Source: Gymnorhina tibicen
Lineage: Eukaryota > Chordata > Aves > Passeriformes > Artamidae
Assembly (NCBI GenBank): GCA_013399875.1
Contig: VXAZ01002501.1
Span: 257-64,256, forward strand
Reading direction: 5' to 3'
Length of the DNA: 64,000 nt
Shown here: piece by piece, positions 1 to 13,429 of the stretch
Layout: every line of letters starts with the position of its first letter
Numbering within the stretch: the first letter of the stretch is position 1
Notes under the pieces: model-generated
The model's input: the letters and a program-made list of their open reading frames with translations, nothing else
What the model was told of the DNA's origin: nothing
The model's database searches: none
Translations under genes and position numbers: made by a program

Positions 1-443
<443 letters not shown>

Positions 444-1163
444 TAAGTAAGTCATTTGGATTTGTGGTGTTACCCGAATTGATACTGAGCTGTAATTTGA
501 AATATAGGTGTAAATACAGATCAGGAACAAGCCTTTGCCTTGGCATTGAGGTACAGAAATATTCAAGATTTCAGTGCTGACTGTATTTATTAGAAGTATG
601 GAGCTACTATTCTGCTGAACAAAAAATGTCCTTTTTAGTGCTCTGCTTTTGATCATGCTGCTTTAGTTGATCACCTCCACATTTGTGGTGCATCTCAGGA
701 GTCTCACATGCTTTCTACACCTGCATGCAGTTATTTCCCTCTTTTTCAAGTCCTCCCTTTGATTTCCTTTTCTAGGGGATCTCTCTAGATAAAGTTAAGT
801 CGTTATCTTGCTCACATATTTCTTTTTAAAAGTGCTTTTGGTGTGAACAAGCAGGAGGCAGATTGTAGGTTTATTATTGCTGTATTGTAAAATGTTGAAG
901 AGTCTTTCAAGAGACTGTCCTCAGCTGAGGATTCTGTATGAAGCTGCCTGAATATTAAATGGTGGTGACAGGCCAAAAGTGAGGGAGAAATAAATGTAAA
1001 GGCCTGTGATGTTTAGGATACAAACTCTCAACTCATGAATTCTGAGTGGTGGGAGGCAGGATAAATTAAAAAGATACGGAAATTTGACATATTTAGATCT
1101 GTCTAGAATGATCTGTCATATTTATTATGATCTGACTTGCACCTGGCCAGGTTTTTCTGATGA

Positions 1164-1328
<165 letters not shown>

Positions 1329-2838
1329 GAGTACTGCACATGGCACAGCTGTGATGAGATGGTACTGCAGTGCCCAGGGGAGAGTGACTGGCATGGTCTA
1401 TAGTTCATTAACATCACAAAGGCAAAAAGTGACTCTTCTTTCACTATTTCACTGACTTGAAAGCACACAAGGAAAGTCACTGTATTTCTAAAGTTGTGAC
1501 ATCTTCAGTTTTATTCTATATTTTCTGTAATTTAATCTTGCTTAATGGGGGAGGATTCCTTGTTAGACTGAAGAACAAGACAAGCTTTTTGTTTGCTATT
1601 TGAATAGCAGCAATAAAATGTTGTATTTTTGATCAATGAAAGGATTATAGATTTATAAAAGCCTTTTAGCCTTGAGGTGCCTTTTGAAATTAACCAAATC
1701 TCACCCATACATCCTATTTTGTAAATTTATATAGAATGTCAAAATCTGCCTTCAACTAAGAGTTTAGATCAGACTTCCTTTAGTTTTTAGTCTATTCCAT
1801 ATTACAATAAAAATGAATGCTGCTTTTCAGTCTTCCATTGAGCTATTAGTTCTTAGTACTGTATGTTTTCTATCGTCAGAAAGTTTTTGGTTTTTTGTTT
1901 TTTAATTATTATATCTGTTAGATTTAAAGGTGAGAATTGGGGCAGGTCAGTTGAACTAAAGCGAATCCCTGATTTTGCTGTCACTAAATTTTGTAACAGC
2001 TAAAATGAAACTAATTCTGCTTGTAGAGAGGGTTCTTTTCCTCAAATTTGACAATGTGTACTACTTTGGCAGTAATCTAAGACAGCTAATTTTACCTACC
2101 TTGGCAGAGGGTCGTAGTATCCTCTTAGACTTAGCTCTGCTGTGAAATCAAGCTCATCTTGCTGGCTGAGGCTTTTTATCTTAATATACATTGGAAGAAA
2201 ATAAAAGACCTGTCCTAGTTCTAGGCCTCTTATGTTTTAGTGTCACTTTTCAACTTATTTTTGAAACAAAACTCGACTTAAGGCTTGAATGGGGATAATA
2301 TAAGCAATGTGATGCTATCTAACAGAAAACAGTAAACACTATGTGGAATTGTGCTATCCAGTATGAAATGTTAAAGCTGCAGTTCTCTCGCATTTTTCAA
2401 CAAATGGTTAAACGGACCACTAAGTTCTTGGGGGAGATGTTTTTAGGTCAATTCATTCAGTTGTCAGAAAATGAATTTAGTCTTATTAAATAATACTCAG
2501 GTTTGATTGTCTAGCAATTTTGATCTATTCCATACATCCTACTTTATACATTTTCTATGTTCAATAAAGAAACTGCCAGTCTTGTGTGCCCTTTCATTGT
2601 ATATTTTGGGAACTTCATAATTTAGTCTACTATGAACACCTGCAAAAGAAATTTCACTTGAGCCTTTGTATAAAGGTTAGTAATGTGAACTGTTTTTTAA
2701 ATTCCTAATATTTTTTGGATAGAAAGGATTGCCTAAAAACATTTCACAAGCTTTTGATATTAGCATTGGACATGCTACTGGATCAGTTTACCAGTGGGTG
2801 AGTGACTTTCATTTAAGGATGCACAGAAAAGGTTTTTT

Positions 2839-2920
2839 GCGTTGTTGGTTTTTTTGGGTTTTTTTTTTTTGGTTGGTTTGTTTGGGGTTTTGTTTGGGGT
2901 TTTTTTGTTGGTTTTTNAAG
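2839..2920 (+). repeat. G/T-rich low-complexity tract with a single N
   Basis: The tract consists almost only of T runs broken by GG, GGG and GGGG. It contains an unresolved base N at 2917. It lies inside the predicted SLC12A2 3' UTR. Confidence 0.85.
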
Positions 2921-3068
2921 TACAGGATCAAATTGAAATGTAACTGTTCCTCTTGAAGGACAAAGTATAATCATTGTGTGGCAAGGTAGAGCTTCAACTT
3001 CTTGTGATTAAAGATAAAAATACACTGTGCAGTGTACACTGTTGTCAAGTTCTTGGTAAACTGCAAAA

Positions 3069-3097
3069 AATCCTTTTTTTTTTTTTTTCTTTTTTTG
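3069..3097 (+). repeat. T-rich tract
   Basis: A run of T broken by a single C lies in the SLC12A2 3' UTR. It is a simple homopolymer repeat. Confidence 0.8.
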
Positions 3098-4200
3098 CTA
3101 TTTCTGTCAATTGGATTTGAGACTATGGAATAATTTCACTTTTGAAAAAACTTTTAAGAAAAACAAACATGCATGTCTTGCTGCTAAGTGTGAGATAACT
3201 GATGCCAGCATGAACCCAGCCTGTTATGATAAAACATTGTAAGACGAGACAGACAGTGTGGGGTCAAAGCGCTGTTTCCTTCCAGGTGAGGGGATGTGGA
3301 TCAAACCTACCAACGTAAATATCACAGGTTTTACAGTGTTTTGCAGGGGATGAGGTTGTCATATTGTGCATATGGAATCATTGCCACATTTCTCCTTGTT
3401 TTGTGGGTAACATTCTTTTGAGCAGATGGACAGTATGGCATGGACTTAGTGCTGCTATCTTAAAAACAAAACGTGCACAGGTACACTTATTTAAAAAGGT
3501 TTTATTTGCCCATTCAGGAAACTGTTGCTTGTGATCTGTAACACAACACAGAAACCAAATGAAGTGTGTGTATACATGCATATATGTGTATAAAATTATA
3601 TAAAGTATATCTAAATATGCATATGGGGATAGTTAAGGTCATGTCTGTGAAATATCGTAGGATGCTTTCACATGCACTCTCAGGAGTCCACTAATGCTAG
3701 GCATGAGGGCAAGTTCCAAGATTATTTGCTCACTTAAATTTTAACAGTTAATGGGTATTGTCTGCAGCAGATGTCAGTGGCAGTCACTCCAACTCCTGCT
3801 TTGATTTTGATGCCAAATTTACTTACGTTCCAATCATCTTTAATGACATGAGAAATTAAATCACTTACACATGGCAATTCATACCTTCTCATAGATTAGG
3901 TTCCTTCATATGGGTTTAGAGAGAGACAGTAATAGCTGGTGAAAATCAATTATTTATTTGTTCACTTGTATTTAGTTCTCCTTTTACATACATTCTTTTT
4001 ATATGCTTTTTTTCTGACATTACATATTTAAAAAAATAACTAAAAATAATTTAAAAGATTTGAGCGTTAGTGGGTCGTGGCCCACTTGGTTTGAAGATGT
4101 AAGATTTGACACTGTACTGTAACTGTCCCACACAAATGCTTTTCTAATGTTTTAACGTAATTATTGCAGTTAATACTTTGTACCAGGGGGATGTCACTGC

Positions 4201-4206
4201 AATAAA
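4201..4206 (+). promoter_or_regulatory. SLC12A2: Probable SLC12A2 poly(A) signal AATAAA
   Basis: This is a canonical AATAAA hexamer, with a run of 31 T beginning 40 bp downstream. Its position matches the expected 3' UTR length. Confidence 0.6.
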
Positions 4207-4240
4207 AGAAGTGAATTCAATACAACTCTCTTGTCTAACA

Positions 4241-4245
<5 letters not shown>

Positions 4246-4276
<31 letters not shown>
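4246..4276 (+). repeat. Poly(T) tract of 31 bases
   Basis: This is an uninterrupted T homopolymer just after the favoured SLC12A2 poly(A) signal. It could act as a U-rich downstream element or be the reverse of an old poly(A) tail. It marks the approximate end of the SLC12A2 transcription unit. Confidence 0.9.
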
Positions 4277-4277
<1 letters not shown>

Positions 4278-7200
4278 GTGGAGGGAAGGGAATAATGTTC
4301 ATAATTCAACAGGTTAATGCTGGATTTGGTTCCTGACATGAATATGCTTATTGCATCCATCTGATAATTACCTGTGTAGTGGCATTTGCACAGGACCAGG
4401 GGAACTTAAAGCAGTTCATGTGTCTGGTATAAGAACCAAAATTATGTTGCTTTTGGGGAAGAAATGTTTTTCTCTGGTAGGGTAGGAACAGCAGTGGTTG
4501 CATAAGAAATTACCCTTGTAAAACCTGCCATGACTTGCCAGACTGCACAGACCCATCCTCAGCCCATGGTGGGTCTCAGCTGCAATGGTGGTGTCTGAAA
4601 ATCTCTTCCAATTCGTTTTGCCCCTGAATACAGAGAAGGACTGCCTTAACTCCTCTTTCTCCCATTAAAATAGTAGTCCACTGGGACATGAAATGTGTTG
4701 GGAAAATAGCTTCTCAGACTATTGCAAAGTTGCTTGCAAGCAAGATGTATTTGGCCTTAACTTCACTAATGTACACTCAACTAAAAAGTACTGAAAAACT
4801 GAAGTTTAAAAGCGTAGCAGTAAGAAAGGGTGAGTTCTGTCATTAAAATCTTACTTAGAACCACTGTAAAACTTAATAACCTCATCAGTTTTGGTATTTA
4901 ATCTCTGCTACATTTAGAGCTCTTCTGCACATCCATTGTTAGTCATGTTTAAATAGAGGCCTTAGGAGTGAGGTTTGGAGACCACTATGAAGGGAAAGCT
5001 TTCTAAAAATACACTGCCAGCTCCCATGGCATTGGCTCTACCCTGGTTTTTTCTGTAAAGAGGCATAGGTTTGTAGCAGCTTTTTCCAGATCGTCCTGCT
5101 TGCTGGAGAGGTGTGAAGAAGTGGGTCTGAACAATGACATTACCTTGTGGTGAATTCATACTTAAGTGACTTCAGGTATGTGTTTGAAGGTGAAAAATAA
5201 GGATTTGATCAAGATTGATCTCATCACTTTACAGAGAGTGTGAAGGCTCACAGTGCAGAGAGTGACTGCCGTGATTTTGTTTTAAAACAGGCAAGCAGGA
5301 CGCCGCTCACCTTCGTGCTTGTTCTTCACCTGTCTAATTACACTTCTCATATAACCCCTGTGGGGGCCTGTAAATCCCAAAACCTGGTTTGTGTCCAGCT
5401 GCGGTGGGAGCCAGGCTTCAGGTGAGTGAGACCACACAGGCAGCAAGTGGTGCACCATCAAATCCTCCCTGCTCTTCTGCCTTTTGGCAGCATGGTGCAG
5501 AACAGGTTTGCAGAGTTCAGACTCTGGATGAGGGTGATGGAGGCCACTGCCTGCCTTTAGGACAGAGAGATGCGAGCTGGTCTGAAGCTTTGAGTGCTAA
5601 CATGGAGCAAGCGAATGTTGAAGCAGCAGCAGGCACATTCTCCAAGCAGCAGCAGGGAAGATGTTTTTCTTGAAGTATAGGAGGCTTCTTGCGGCCTGAG
5701 GTGCACCTGGTGCTGACAGACTGTTGCTCCATCCTTTGGGGTGAATCCTGTGGACTTGCTGACAGCTGCACGAGCAGAATTTACCAAGGCAGTCCTGTGC
5801 TGACTTCTTACATCCCCGTTTTTACTGAACTGAGAGCAGGCAAAAGAACCTGAGAACAGTTTCTTTGTCACTCTGCCCCTTGATCTGCCTGCTGTCTCTT
5901 CCAGAAAACGCTGGCTTTGTATCTCCAGGAACCCTCTCTGCACCCTGCCCTCTCCATCCTCCTGCACCCAGCCTGCACATCACAACACAACGGGGAGCAG
6001 GGAAGGGAAATTCCTCAGGATTTAAACTGTCAGGTTGTGCTAAATTAAACTTTTTAACCCATTGTCTAAACATCTCTCAGTAGTGAGCCGATCTACAGCA
6101 AGCAACAGCAAAGGCCTTCAGGGAAATGCCAGCCTGCTCTGCCTTGCTAATACTGATGTAAAAATACGAGTAAAGCACCCCTGTCTTGTGCCCTTCACAG
6201 CCCCCTGTTCACACCCCTGTTCACAGCAACCTAATGGCAGTAGCCCCTGGCTGTGAGAGGTTCACCTCACAATCCTGCTCCCTGGGATCTGGGGAAAACT
6301 GACCCTGCAGAGCTGTACCCAAAGCAAACTCCAGCGTGAGGTTCCATGTCCGGGTACACCCCCTGGCAGTCCCTCAGTCCCATCCACAGGGGTAAAAAAA
6401 CTCCTGCTAACAGAGCATCATTTTTAGTGAGGGAAATCCTCTTCCTGTACAGTTTTCTAGGAATTCCAGCTAAAACTGTATCACCAGGTGGCACCACTGC
6501 CTTTCAGCATTTGCGGTAATGCCTGAAGCTGCACTGTCAAATGCACTCTTCCTGCACTGTTCCATTGGTCTTATTGATTAAACGACTTAGGACTTTGCAT
6601 AGACAACTAATACCAGCATAATAACATTGTTTTGCATGTATTTTTTCATAATTTTGACTGGATTGGAGAAGAGTTTAATATTAATTTTGCCAGGCCCTGT
6701 GGGAAGAAATACTGTGGTTTTGCTCCAAAGGGATGCAGGAATCTCCAAGCAGATGCTGCCTGATGAGTTTAAACAGCCTTCTTACCACTGAGTAACCATT
6801 TCATAACACACTGGGTGATGCTTGCTTTTCTCAGTGGGTCTTTCCAGCTGTGTTAACTTTAGAGAGCAGAAGGAGAAGTGCTGCAGGCAGAGAGATGTGA
6901 GAAAACAGAACACACTGGCATATCCCATCTAGTTTCAGAGTGATCTGTAGCATTCCAAGAAGGTATTTTTGCTTCATAAGTAACAAATGAGACAAGTGTC
7001 TGCCACTTTTTAGTTGAAAGGTGGGAACTGGACAAAAAAAAAGCCCTGTGTCATCCCGAAATATTCAGGTACTGGCTGTCTAAAGTACTGAAGGAAACTC
7101 AATAGCGTAGCACTAGACATTTTCAAGTTAATTTACCTTGAAAATAACTTTATCACTCTGTTGAACAGTTTTACAGCTACTAAATCTTGGAACATCTCTC

Positions 7201-10200
7201 TGCAATTCAGTTTGCCTCTGCAAAGTAGATGGTAACACGGAGTTAGTCACGAGCAAAGGATTTCCGCAGGCTCTGGCTGAAAATTAGAGAGCTGGGATTA
7301 GCCTTGAAATGTCCTCACTCCCAGCCCTGTGAGGTTACTCATTTTTTCAGACCAAGCTGCCTGGCTGGGTGGTTTGCAAATTATAGGGGCTTTTGAACAA
7401 TTCCATTGTACTACTGTTACCAGTCACACACAACAACATTTAGAGTAGTATTAAACAAAATTACACATCAAGCAAGGGGTGGGACACCTGTCCAAAAGAA
7501 GGTGCCAGATAATCCAGTGTTGGCCTGTGTGTTTTATAAACCCTGGGGGTAATTTAATGCAATTCTGATGAGCAGCAGGGCTGAGTAAACATGGAATCAA
7601 AACCACTTGATAAGGTGCAACAATACCAGCACAGAAGTTAAGCTTGTAGTTTAAGCACCTGGAAATCATGGCAGGTCAAAGCACAGTGCCTGCCAAGAGG
7701 AGCAAACAGCACTCTGCAGAGTCAACCAAGGACAGCTATTTGCAGAATTAACAGGTGAAATCAAGGCTAACCACACACTAGAGTGGGCTTTCACGTGGGA
7801 TTTTGGCTAACCTCATACGGATTTCATTTTATGGAGCGTTGTTAGGAGTCTTTGTTCTCATTAAAATCTCTCTGTACCCTTCAAGCAGTAATAGTAGTAA
7901 TTCAGGCATGGCAGGGTTTATGGGGAAAGTTCAGCCTTTGGCAAAGACATGACAAACCTTACTGAGCACTCTTTATTCATGGTATTTTTATTTTCATTGT
8001 ATTGCAGGGCTTGCGGGTAGCTTTCATGTTCTTGCCATGTTTGTAAGGATCTAGAAAAATGAGGCTTGATTCTCAGCTGAGACTTGGAAGTGCAAGGTTA
8101 TGATTTCCTCTCTAGCCAGAACACAGATCTCACTTTTTCCATCCTGCTGGCCAACCCTCAAACCCGTCAGTCATTCTAGAAAACCCATTCTGCCCCGGAC
8201 ACAAAACATTCCAGCATTAATTTGTGGTTTGGAGCCTGTCTTTGCAAATGTATCCATGTGCCATCACTCCAAATGCATCACAGTCAAGAAATTTTCACTT
8301 TCCCAGGATTAGACAAGGTTAGTAATAAAAAACATCTCCTACTGTATCTTTGGCTACATGTAGTCATTCTCTAAATAAAGGGCAGCAAGCTCTGAGCTGG
8401 TAGTTTTGTCCTTGTTCTAATAGTAACTAGCCATATTCTGTGGCAGCTTTTATGCCAGGAAACAACTTAGTGGTAGAATGCAGGTCAAATCCTGTTTTCT
8501 GGGTTTTGCAGTTAATACTAGTAATACTTTCTCTTCCCTTTAATGGGAAACACTTCAATTTTTTTTGTAATTACTTTAAAACAACACTTTAAAATTACTC
8601 TTTGTAATCTACTTTAAAACATTCCTGTGTTGTGGGACAATTAATGGTATAACCTGATAAAGAAAATCGAATACTTAGAACAGCTTGTTCCTTCAGTCCC
8701 TGAGCACAAGGCAAGATACCTCCCAAACCTAAACAAAAGCAGGAAAAGATGTGTAGCTTCACTGGCTTTGCTGCAATATATGTGCAGACCTTTGAAACTG
8801 GCCTGTGGTTTGTGGAGCTTGAGGGAATAACATTCCTCAGATTTCAGGTTTTCATGGTGGAATTAATAAAAGTGAGGCTGCTGAGGTCGCATTGTCTGAC
8901 AGGTTTTGGAAGCTGGTGCTGTTTGTCCTCCAGGTGAGCCACTTGTAAGCAACTTGTAAGGAGGACAGGCTGCAGTTTTCTGGGAGGTTTTTTCCTTTGG
9001 TTGTTTTAAGAAACAGAAATACTTCTCCTTCTTAACACATAAGGCACTTAAATGCCCTTGTCAGAACAGAAAGGAATATAAGGTCACCTGCGAAAATGCT
9101 GGAGGCATCTCATGTCTCGGCTTAGGGGCTGAGAGTCGTGAAAATTTATGTGTCTGCCATGGGAGTAGCTGTGAAATGGTCTGGTGGAGTGAACTGGCAG
9201 AAGATGAATCCCTGTGAATGAGATCCTGTGGTTCTGAGCTCTGCTTTGGAGAGAACATCAGAAGTATTGTAAGGAAATACACAGGAGGACAAGGAGGGTG
9301 TATGAATGCCTTCTGTGCACACTAAAGTTTTTCTTTAAAAGCATTTTGTACTATGGAAGGGCTTAGAGTGTTTTGCCTTTTTTTTTCCTCACTGTTTTTT
9401 GTCTTCTTTTTTTTTCAATATAAACCATTTAGTTACGGAACGCTTGATATTACTTGCATCACTGAAAATTTGGGGTTTTAACAGCTTGTGTGGACCATAT
9501 TCTGGATTCTGCTTCCTTTTGATTTTTAACAAATCTTAGTTTTTTTCTCTGGGTCGTTTTAGAATATTTGCTCTTGGTTGCTCCCATAACCAGTTTATTT
9601 GGTGTAGACTGCATTCTACACCTGACTGCACAGTTCTTTGTATGCTACTGCATGGCTGAAAGTGAAAAATTAAGAAAAAAATGTTGTTGTTTTTTTTAAA
9701 TTAAGTAGCAACACTAAACAAAAGCAGATCTAAGGAGCTTTCCTAGGAAAGTGATGGTATACATACAAAAAAAAGAAGTATTTATATGATATATAAATAG
9801 TTTTAGTATTTAGTCTGGAGACAAAGAACTGTGAGAATTAAGAGTGGTTTCTTCTCATGTATAGAAGAAATTTCTATTTTATTAATTTTGGAAAGTATTG
9901 TCTGAACAATAGGGAAGGCAGATCTGGCACTGTGACTGTAACATTTTTGTATATTCTGTGGATAAATAGACATGACCCCATTTTCTGTCTGCGTTCATCT
10001 TGAAACTTCAGAAACATTAAAAACCACTGCTTTCCACAAAAGATGGGTTTGTTGCTTGTGTTTGTTTGCTTTATTTTTATTAACCATGCCAAGTTATATC
10101 CATATTTGATGGCCTTTTCGTGTTGTCTCTCGCTGGTTTTTTTTTGGTCTTGTCAGCAGCAATGTTTGTGTTCAGAGTGTTGAATGTAACTTTGAGGGAA

Positions 10201-13070
10201 CAAGAGCTTTTCCAGGTTTTGCTTTGCTGGTGCTCCATCCAAGGTTTGGCTGCTGTGGTTTGTTTTCCTTGGGCACTTCCTCTGGACTGCACTTTCCTTA
10301 GGATCACGTGTCCTCACGAAGGGCAGCTCAGTTTTCCTCTCACTGGACGAAGCTGGGGAACACACAGGAGCAGCCAGGACGTCAAACACGAACAGGGGAG
10401 CCAGTTCAGGCCATTTAATCATGTTCTGCGCGGTGCTGCCTGAAGCAAGCGTGGCTCCTTTTCATGGGAAAGGAGGTTTAGGCTGAGCAAGTGCTGGGTG
10501 TAACTCAGTTCATCCAGAAAGGGAAAAAGTCTCATCTCTGATTACCTCCATATTCCACAAACTCCCCCCTTTTGAAGTGTGTGTGTTTACAAAATTTACA
10601 ACTGTGTTCTCAGCAGCTGAAAAGCTGCTTATTACAATAAAATTTATTTTCAAACAGTCATCTTCTACTTCCATCTTGGCTTCGAAACTGGGTTCCCCGA
10701 CAGCTGCTGTTTAGCCAAAAAAGCAGCTGTTTTGGGACTGGATGGATCTCATTATTCTGTGGAACACTCAGAAATAGCACTTCTTTGCATCATGTGATAA
10801 GAAAGAAGTGGAATTTCTATCCATTTAGTTAACAGCATGTCTGGTATACTTGGTATTTTCCATGGAGTGATATTAATAGATGGGCTCTACCAGGAGCCAT
10901 CCCAGTGAAGCTCAGCTCTAATTCAAGAGTAGCTATTTGAGACCATCACTCTGTGCCTGGTCTGGGTAAAAATAGCACACAATGTAAGGATTTCACTGAG
11001 TTTTAGGCATACTGAAATAAAAAAAAAGCCTGCTTTTCTACAAAGTTCAGAGGCCTGTGGAGAAACACACTGCACTTTGCAGAGGTGTGGCTGCTGCTGG
11101 CAGAACTGCCTGGTGATCAATCTTACTGATCAAGATTGAGCGACAGAGAGCTGAGGTACCTCAGCAGCGAGTTTGGCCTTAAAAATACTGTAGTTGGGTT
11201 TTCTTGGGTTTTAATTTATCTTATCTGAGCTCTGTGAGAGAATTGATAAATTTAACAACAGGCATTTCATGCTGAATCTTGGTTCTTAACTATGAGTTTT
11301 CGGTCTCCCAGCTGTGTGTTTGAAACAGTGCCATGAAAAGAAGGCATCCAGCCAAACACTGGCTGTCATTTTACAGTACAAAAAAAATGTAAAATTGTGA
11401 CACAGAAATTGTTAAGCTGTTGCTTGCATAATTTATGAGCAATTTAAATGGAGGGGGGAAAGGAACTCTGTGATTATCAGATGGTGTGGGATTGCAGACT
11501 TCATTCTAGACCTGAAGATTGTTGTTATCCATAAAACTAGGGCCTGGAAATGAGAGCAGCTTGGATGTGAAGGATTCAATAGCAGGAAACTGCTGCTGGC
11601 ATTTTAATCTTAGTTTTAAGTAATAAAGCATAAAATATGAAGGCTACACAATTTTAAAAGCCCATTTAGAAGAGGTAGGAATTGCTGGATTTTGCCAGAA
11701 TTTGTCTCAAAATTACCAGATCTGATTGCTTCTTGACATTGCTTCTTTGTGGCTGTGCATACACTCAGGTAAAAATATGTGGACAAAATTGTGATCTAAG
11801 CTTCCTATCCAGTTATAGCACACCAGATGTGTTGATTTGTACCACACAACTTTTCCTTGTTGGTGTTAAATGTTTACACCTGACTCGAGCAATTTGTGCC
11901 TGTCAGTGTTGTGTGGGAGCAGTTCTTTCTCAAGTGTTTACCTCACATGCTCAAAACTGCTTTTATTTCTGATTTTTAAGAGTTTGGTAACAGTGAAACA
12001 TGTGCCTCTGGGTGTTGTGGTTGCTCTGTGTGTTGACTTTTACCTTAAAGTAATGTTCTTCAAAAGAACTGAATGTCTGTTTGAATGTTAGGGTCAGATG
12101 GTTATTTGATATTCCCCTTCCCCATGCTGTGTTGGGCTCCCTGCACATGAAGAACAGCAAGGCCTAGAGATGTGAAAATCATTTTACAGAACGCAGAGAG
12201 GCCCTTGTGTTTCCCTCACTTAGGTACACTATGCATTATTTTTGCTAAATAAGTTAACTGGGGTTCGGCTCCTGTTTTCTTGAATGCATATTTATTCTTT
12301 GGATTCAAAAAACCACAAGCCAGGTTTTGGGAACACATCTGATTTCCAGCTGTGAGGCCTAAAAATCAAAGTGTTTCCAGAATTCAGGTGTAGTGGTGAC
12401 ACTAATTCATTAGTTCTCCTCCCCGCAGAGAGGAGGGAGTGTCTGTCTAGACATGTGCATATTTGTGTTGTTTTGGTTTTGAATGTATTTTTTTTTTGGC
12501 AGCTTCTTAGTAAACTTGCCCAGGGGCAAATCTTAATGGCAACCAACAGAGGTTTTTTGAGTCTACATTGTGCATAGCGCTAGAGACTGGAGCATAGAAA
12601 TACCAAATATTTCTGTAAGTATATAAGCAATATAGAAATACCAGACTTGGACAAAACTGCAGAAAAGTATTGCATTTACTTTGTGTAAAAACATGTTTAA
12701 TCTCAGGATTTTAAAATTTACCAAAAAAAACCCTGCTTGTGTAACAAGTACTTTTTGAGGCATCGAAGGGGTGGCACACCAAGAGCTGCTCCTGCTGGCA
12801 TTCTTTGGGTCTGGATCTGGTTTTGGCCAGTAGAAATGGAAATGCAATCACCTTCCTAACTAATTTTTAATTAGTAGTTTTAATTAATTGTAAGCAGAGC
12901 CCACTTTTAGCCAGCACTTGTTAGGTGTCTTCACAGACTTACTGTTCCTTTCCATTAAATCACTGAAAACTTAATTTTGCTAAAACTAACCCTGAGAAGC
13001 TTCAATAAACAAAGCCAAAGGGAGCCGAAGATTGGACACCTGGGCTCTTAAATTCGTGGCCCTTCAAGGA
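4277..13070. other. Intergenic region between convergent SLC12A2 and FBN2
   Basis: No exon, RNA gene or clear mobile element is recognisable here on either strand. Between about 5.2 and 6.5 kb the base composition is richer in G+C, and overlapping short open frames occur on both strands. None shows a known domain, and none of the flanking splice signals forms a convincing gene model. The remainder is ordinary AT-rich DNA with short homopolymers. Confidence 0.6.
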
Positions 13071-13429
13071 TGTTGGAGTAACCAGAAGATACAGAGGAGA
13101 TGAAGGCCTGGAAAGGTGGAGATTCCCTGTCTGAGAAAAAGATGATAAAAGGACTAAAGAATGTGGGCCAAATTAGCATGAAGAGCGAGAAATCAATAAT
13201 CAGCAGAGGAGAGAACACTTAATGAATGAAGAGAATTGTGTAGTTTAGAACCAACAATAATTTGTGTTTGCGAAAGATTTATAAATGAGTGAAAAAGCTT
13301 CACATTGGCGTCAGTGTGGAGGCTGAAAATTTGACAACCACACTCACAAACCTTGGCCAAGAATAAAGTAATGCTTGACTTCCTAACACAAAAAAGACAG
13401 TGTTACAGAGGGTCGTGTTTTTCCTGACA
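13071..13429 (+). mobile_element. Probable LTR-retroelement remnant (solo or 5' LTR)
   Basis: The stretch begins TGTTGGAG and can be ended at TGACA, giving TGT...ACA termini. It has TATAAA at 13280-13285 and AATAAA at 13362-13367, a spacing of about 80 bp that fits a U3-R layout. The bases just after it (TTTGGGTGACAACC) resemble an LTR-adjacent leader. There is no coding capacity and no obvious target-site duplication. The ends are estimates, and the element may extend to about 13.65 kb. Confidence 0.42.

Larger units (their letters stand above)
1329..4225 (+). other. SLC12A2: SLC12A2 3' untranslated region (end approximate)
   Basis: This AT-rich stretch follows the SLC12A2 stop. AATAAA occurs at 1612, 1806, 2200, 2563 and 4201. 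The last is favoured as the main signal because it is followed at 4246 by a long T tract, a U-rich downstream element, and gives a UTR of about 2.9 kb, close to what I recall for mammalian NKCC1 mRNA. The earlier signals could give shorter isoforms. The exact cleavage site is inferred. Confidence 0.65.

Noticed and set aside
5557..5967. 136-codon open frame on the minus strand in the intergenic region
   Set aside because: No known domain, no supporting splice or poly(A) context, and several competing frames of similar length overlap it.
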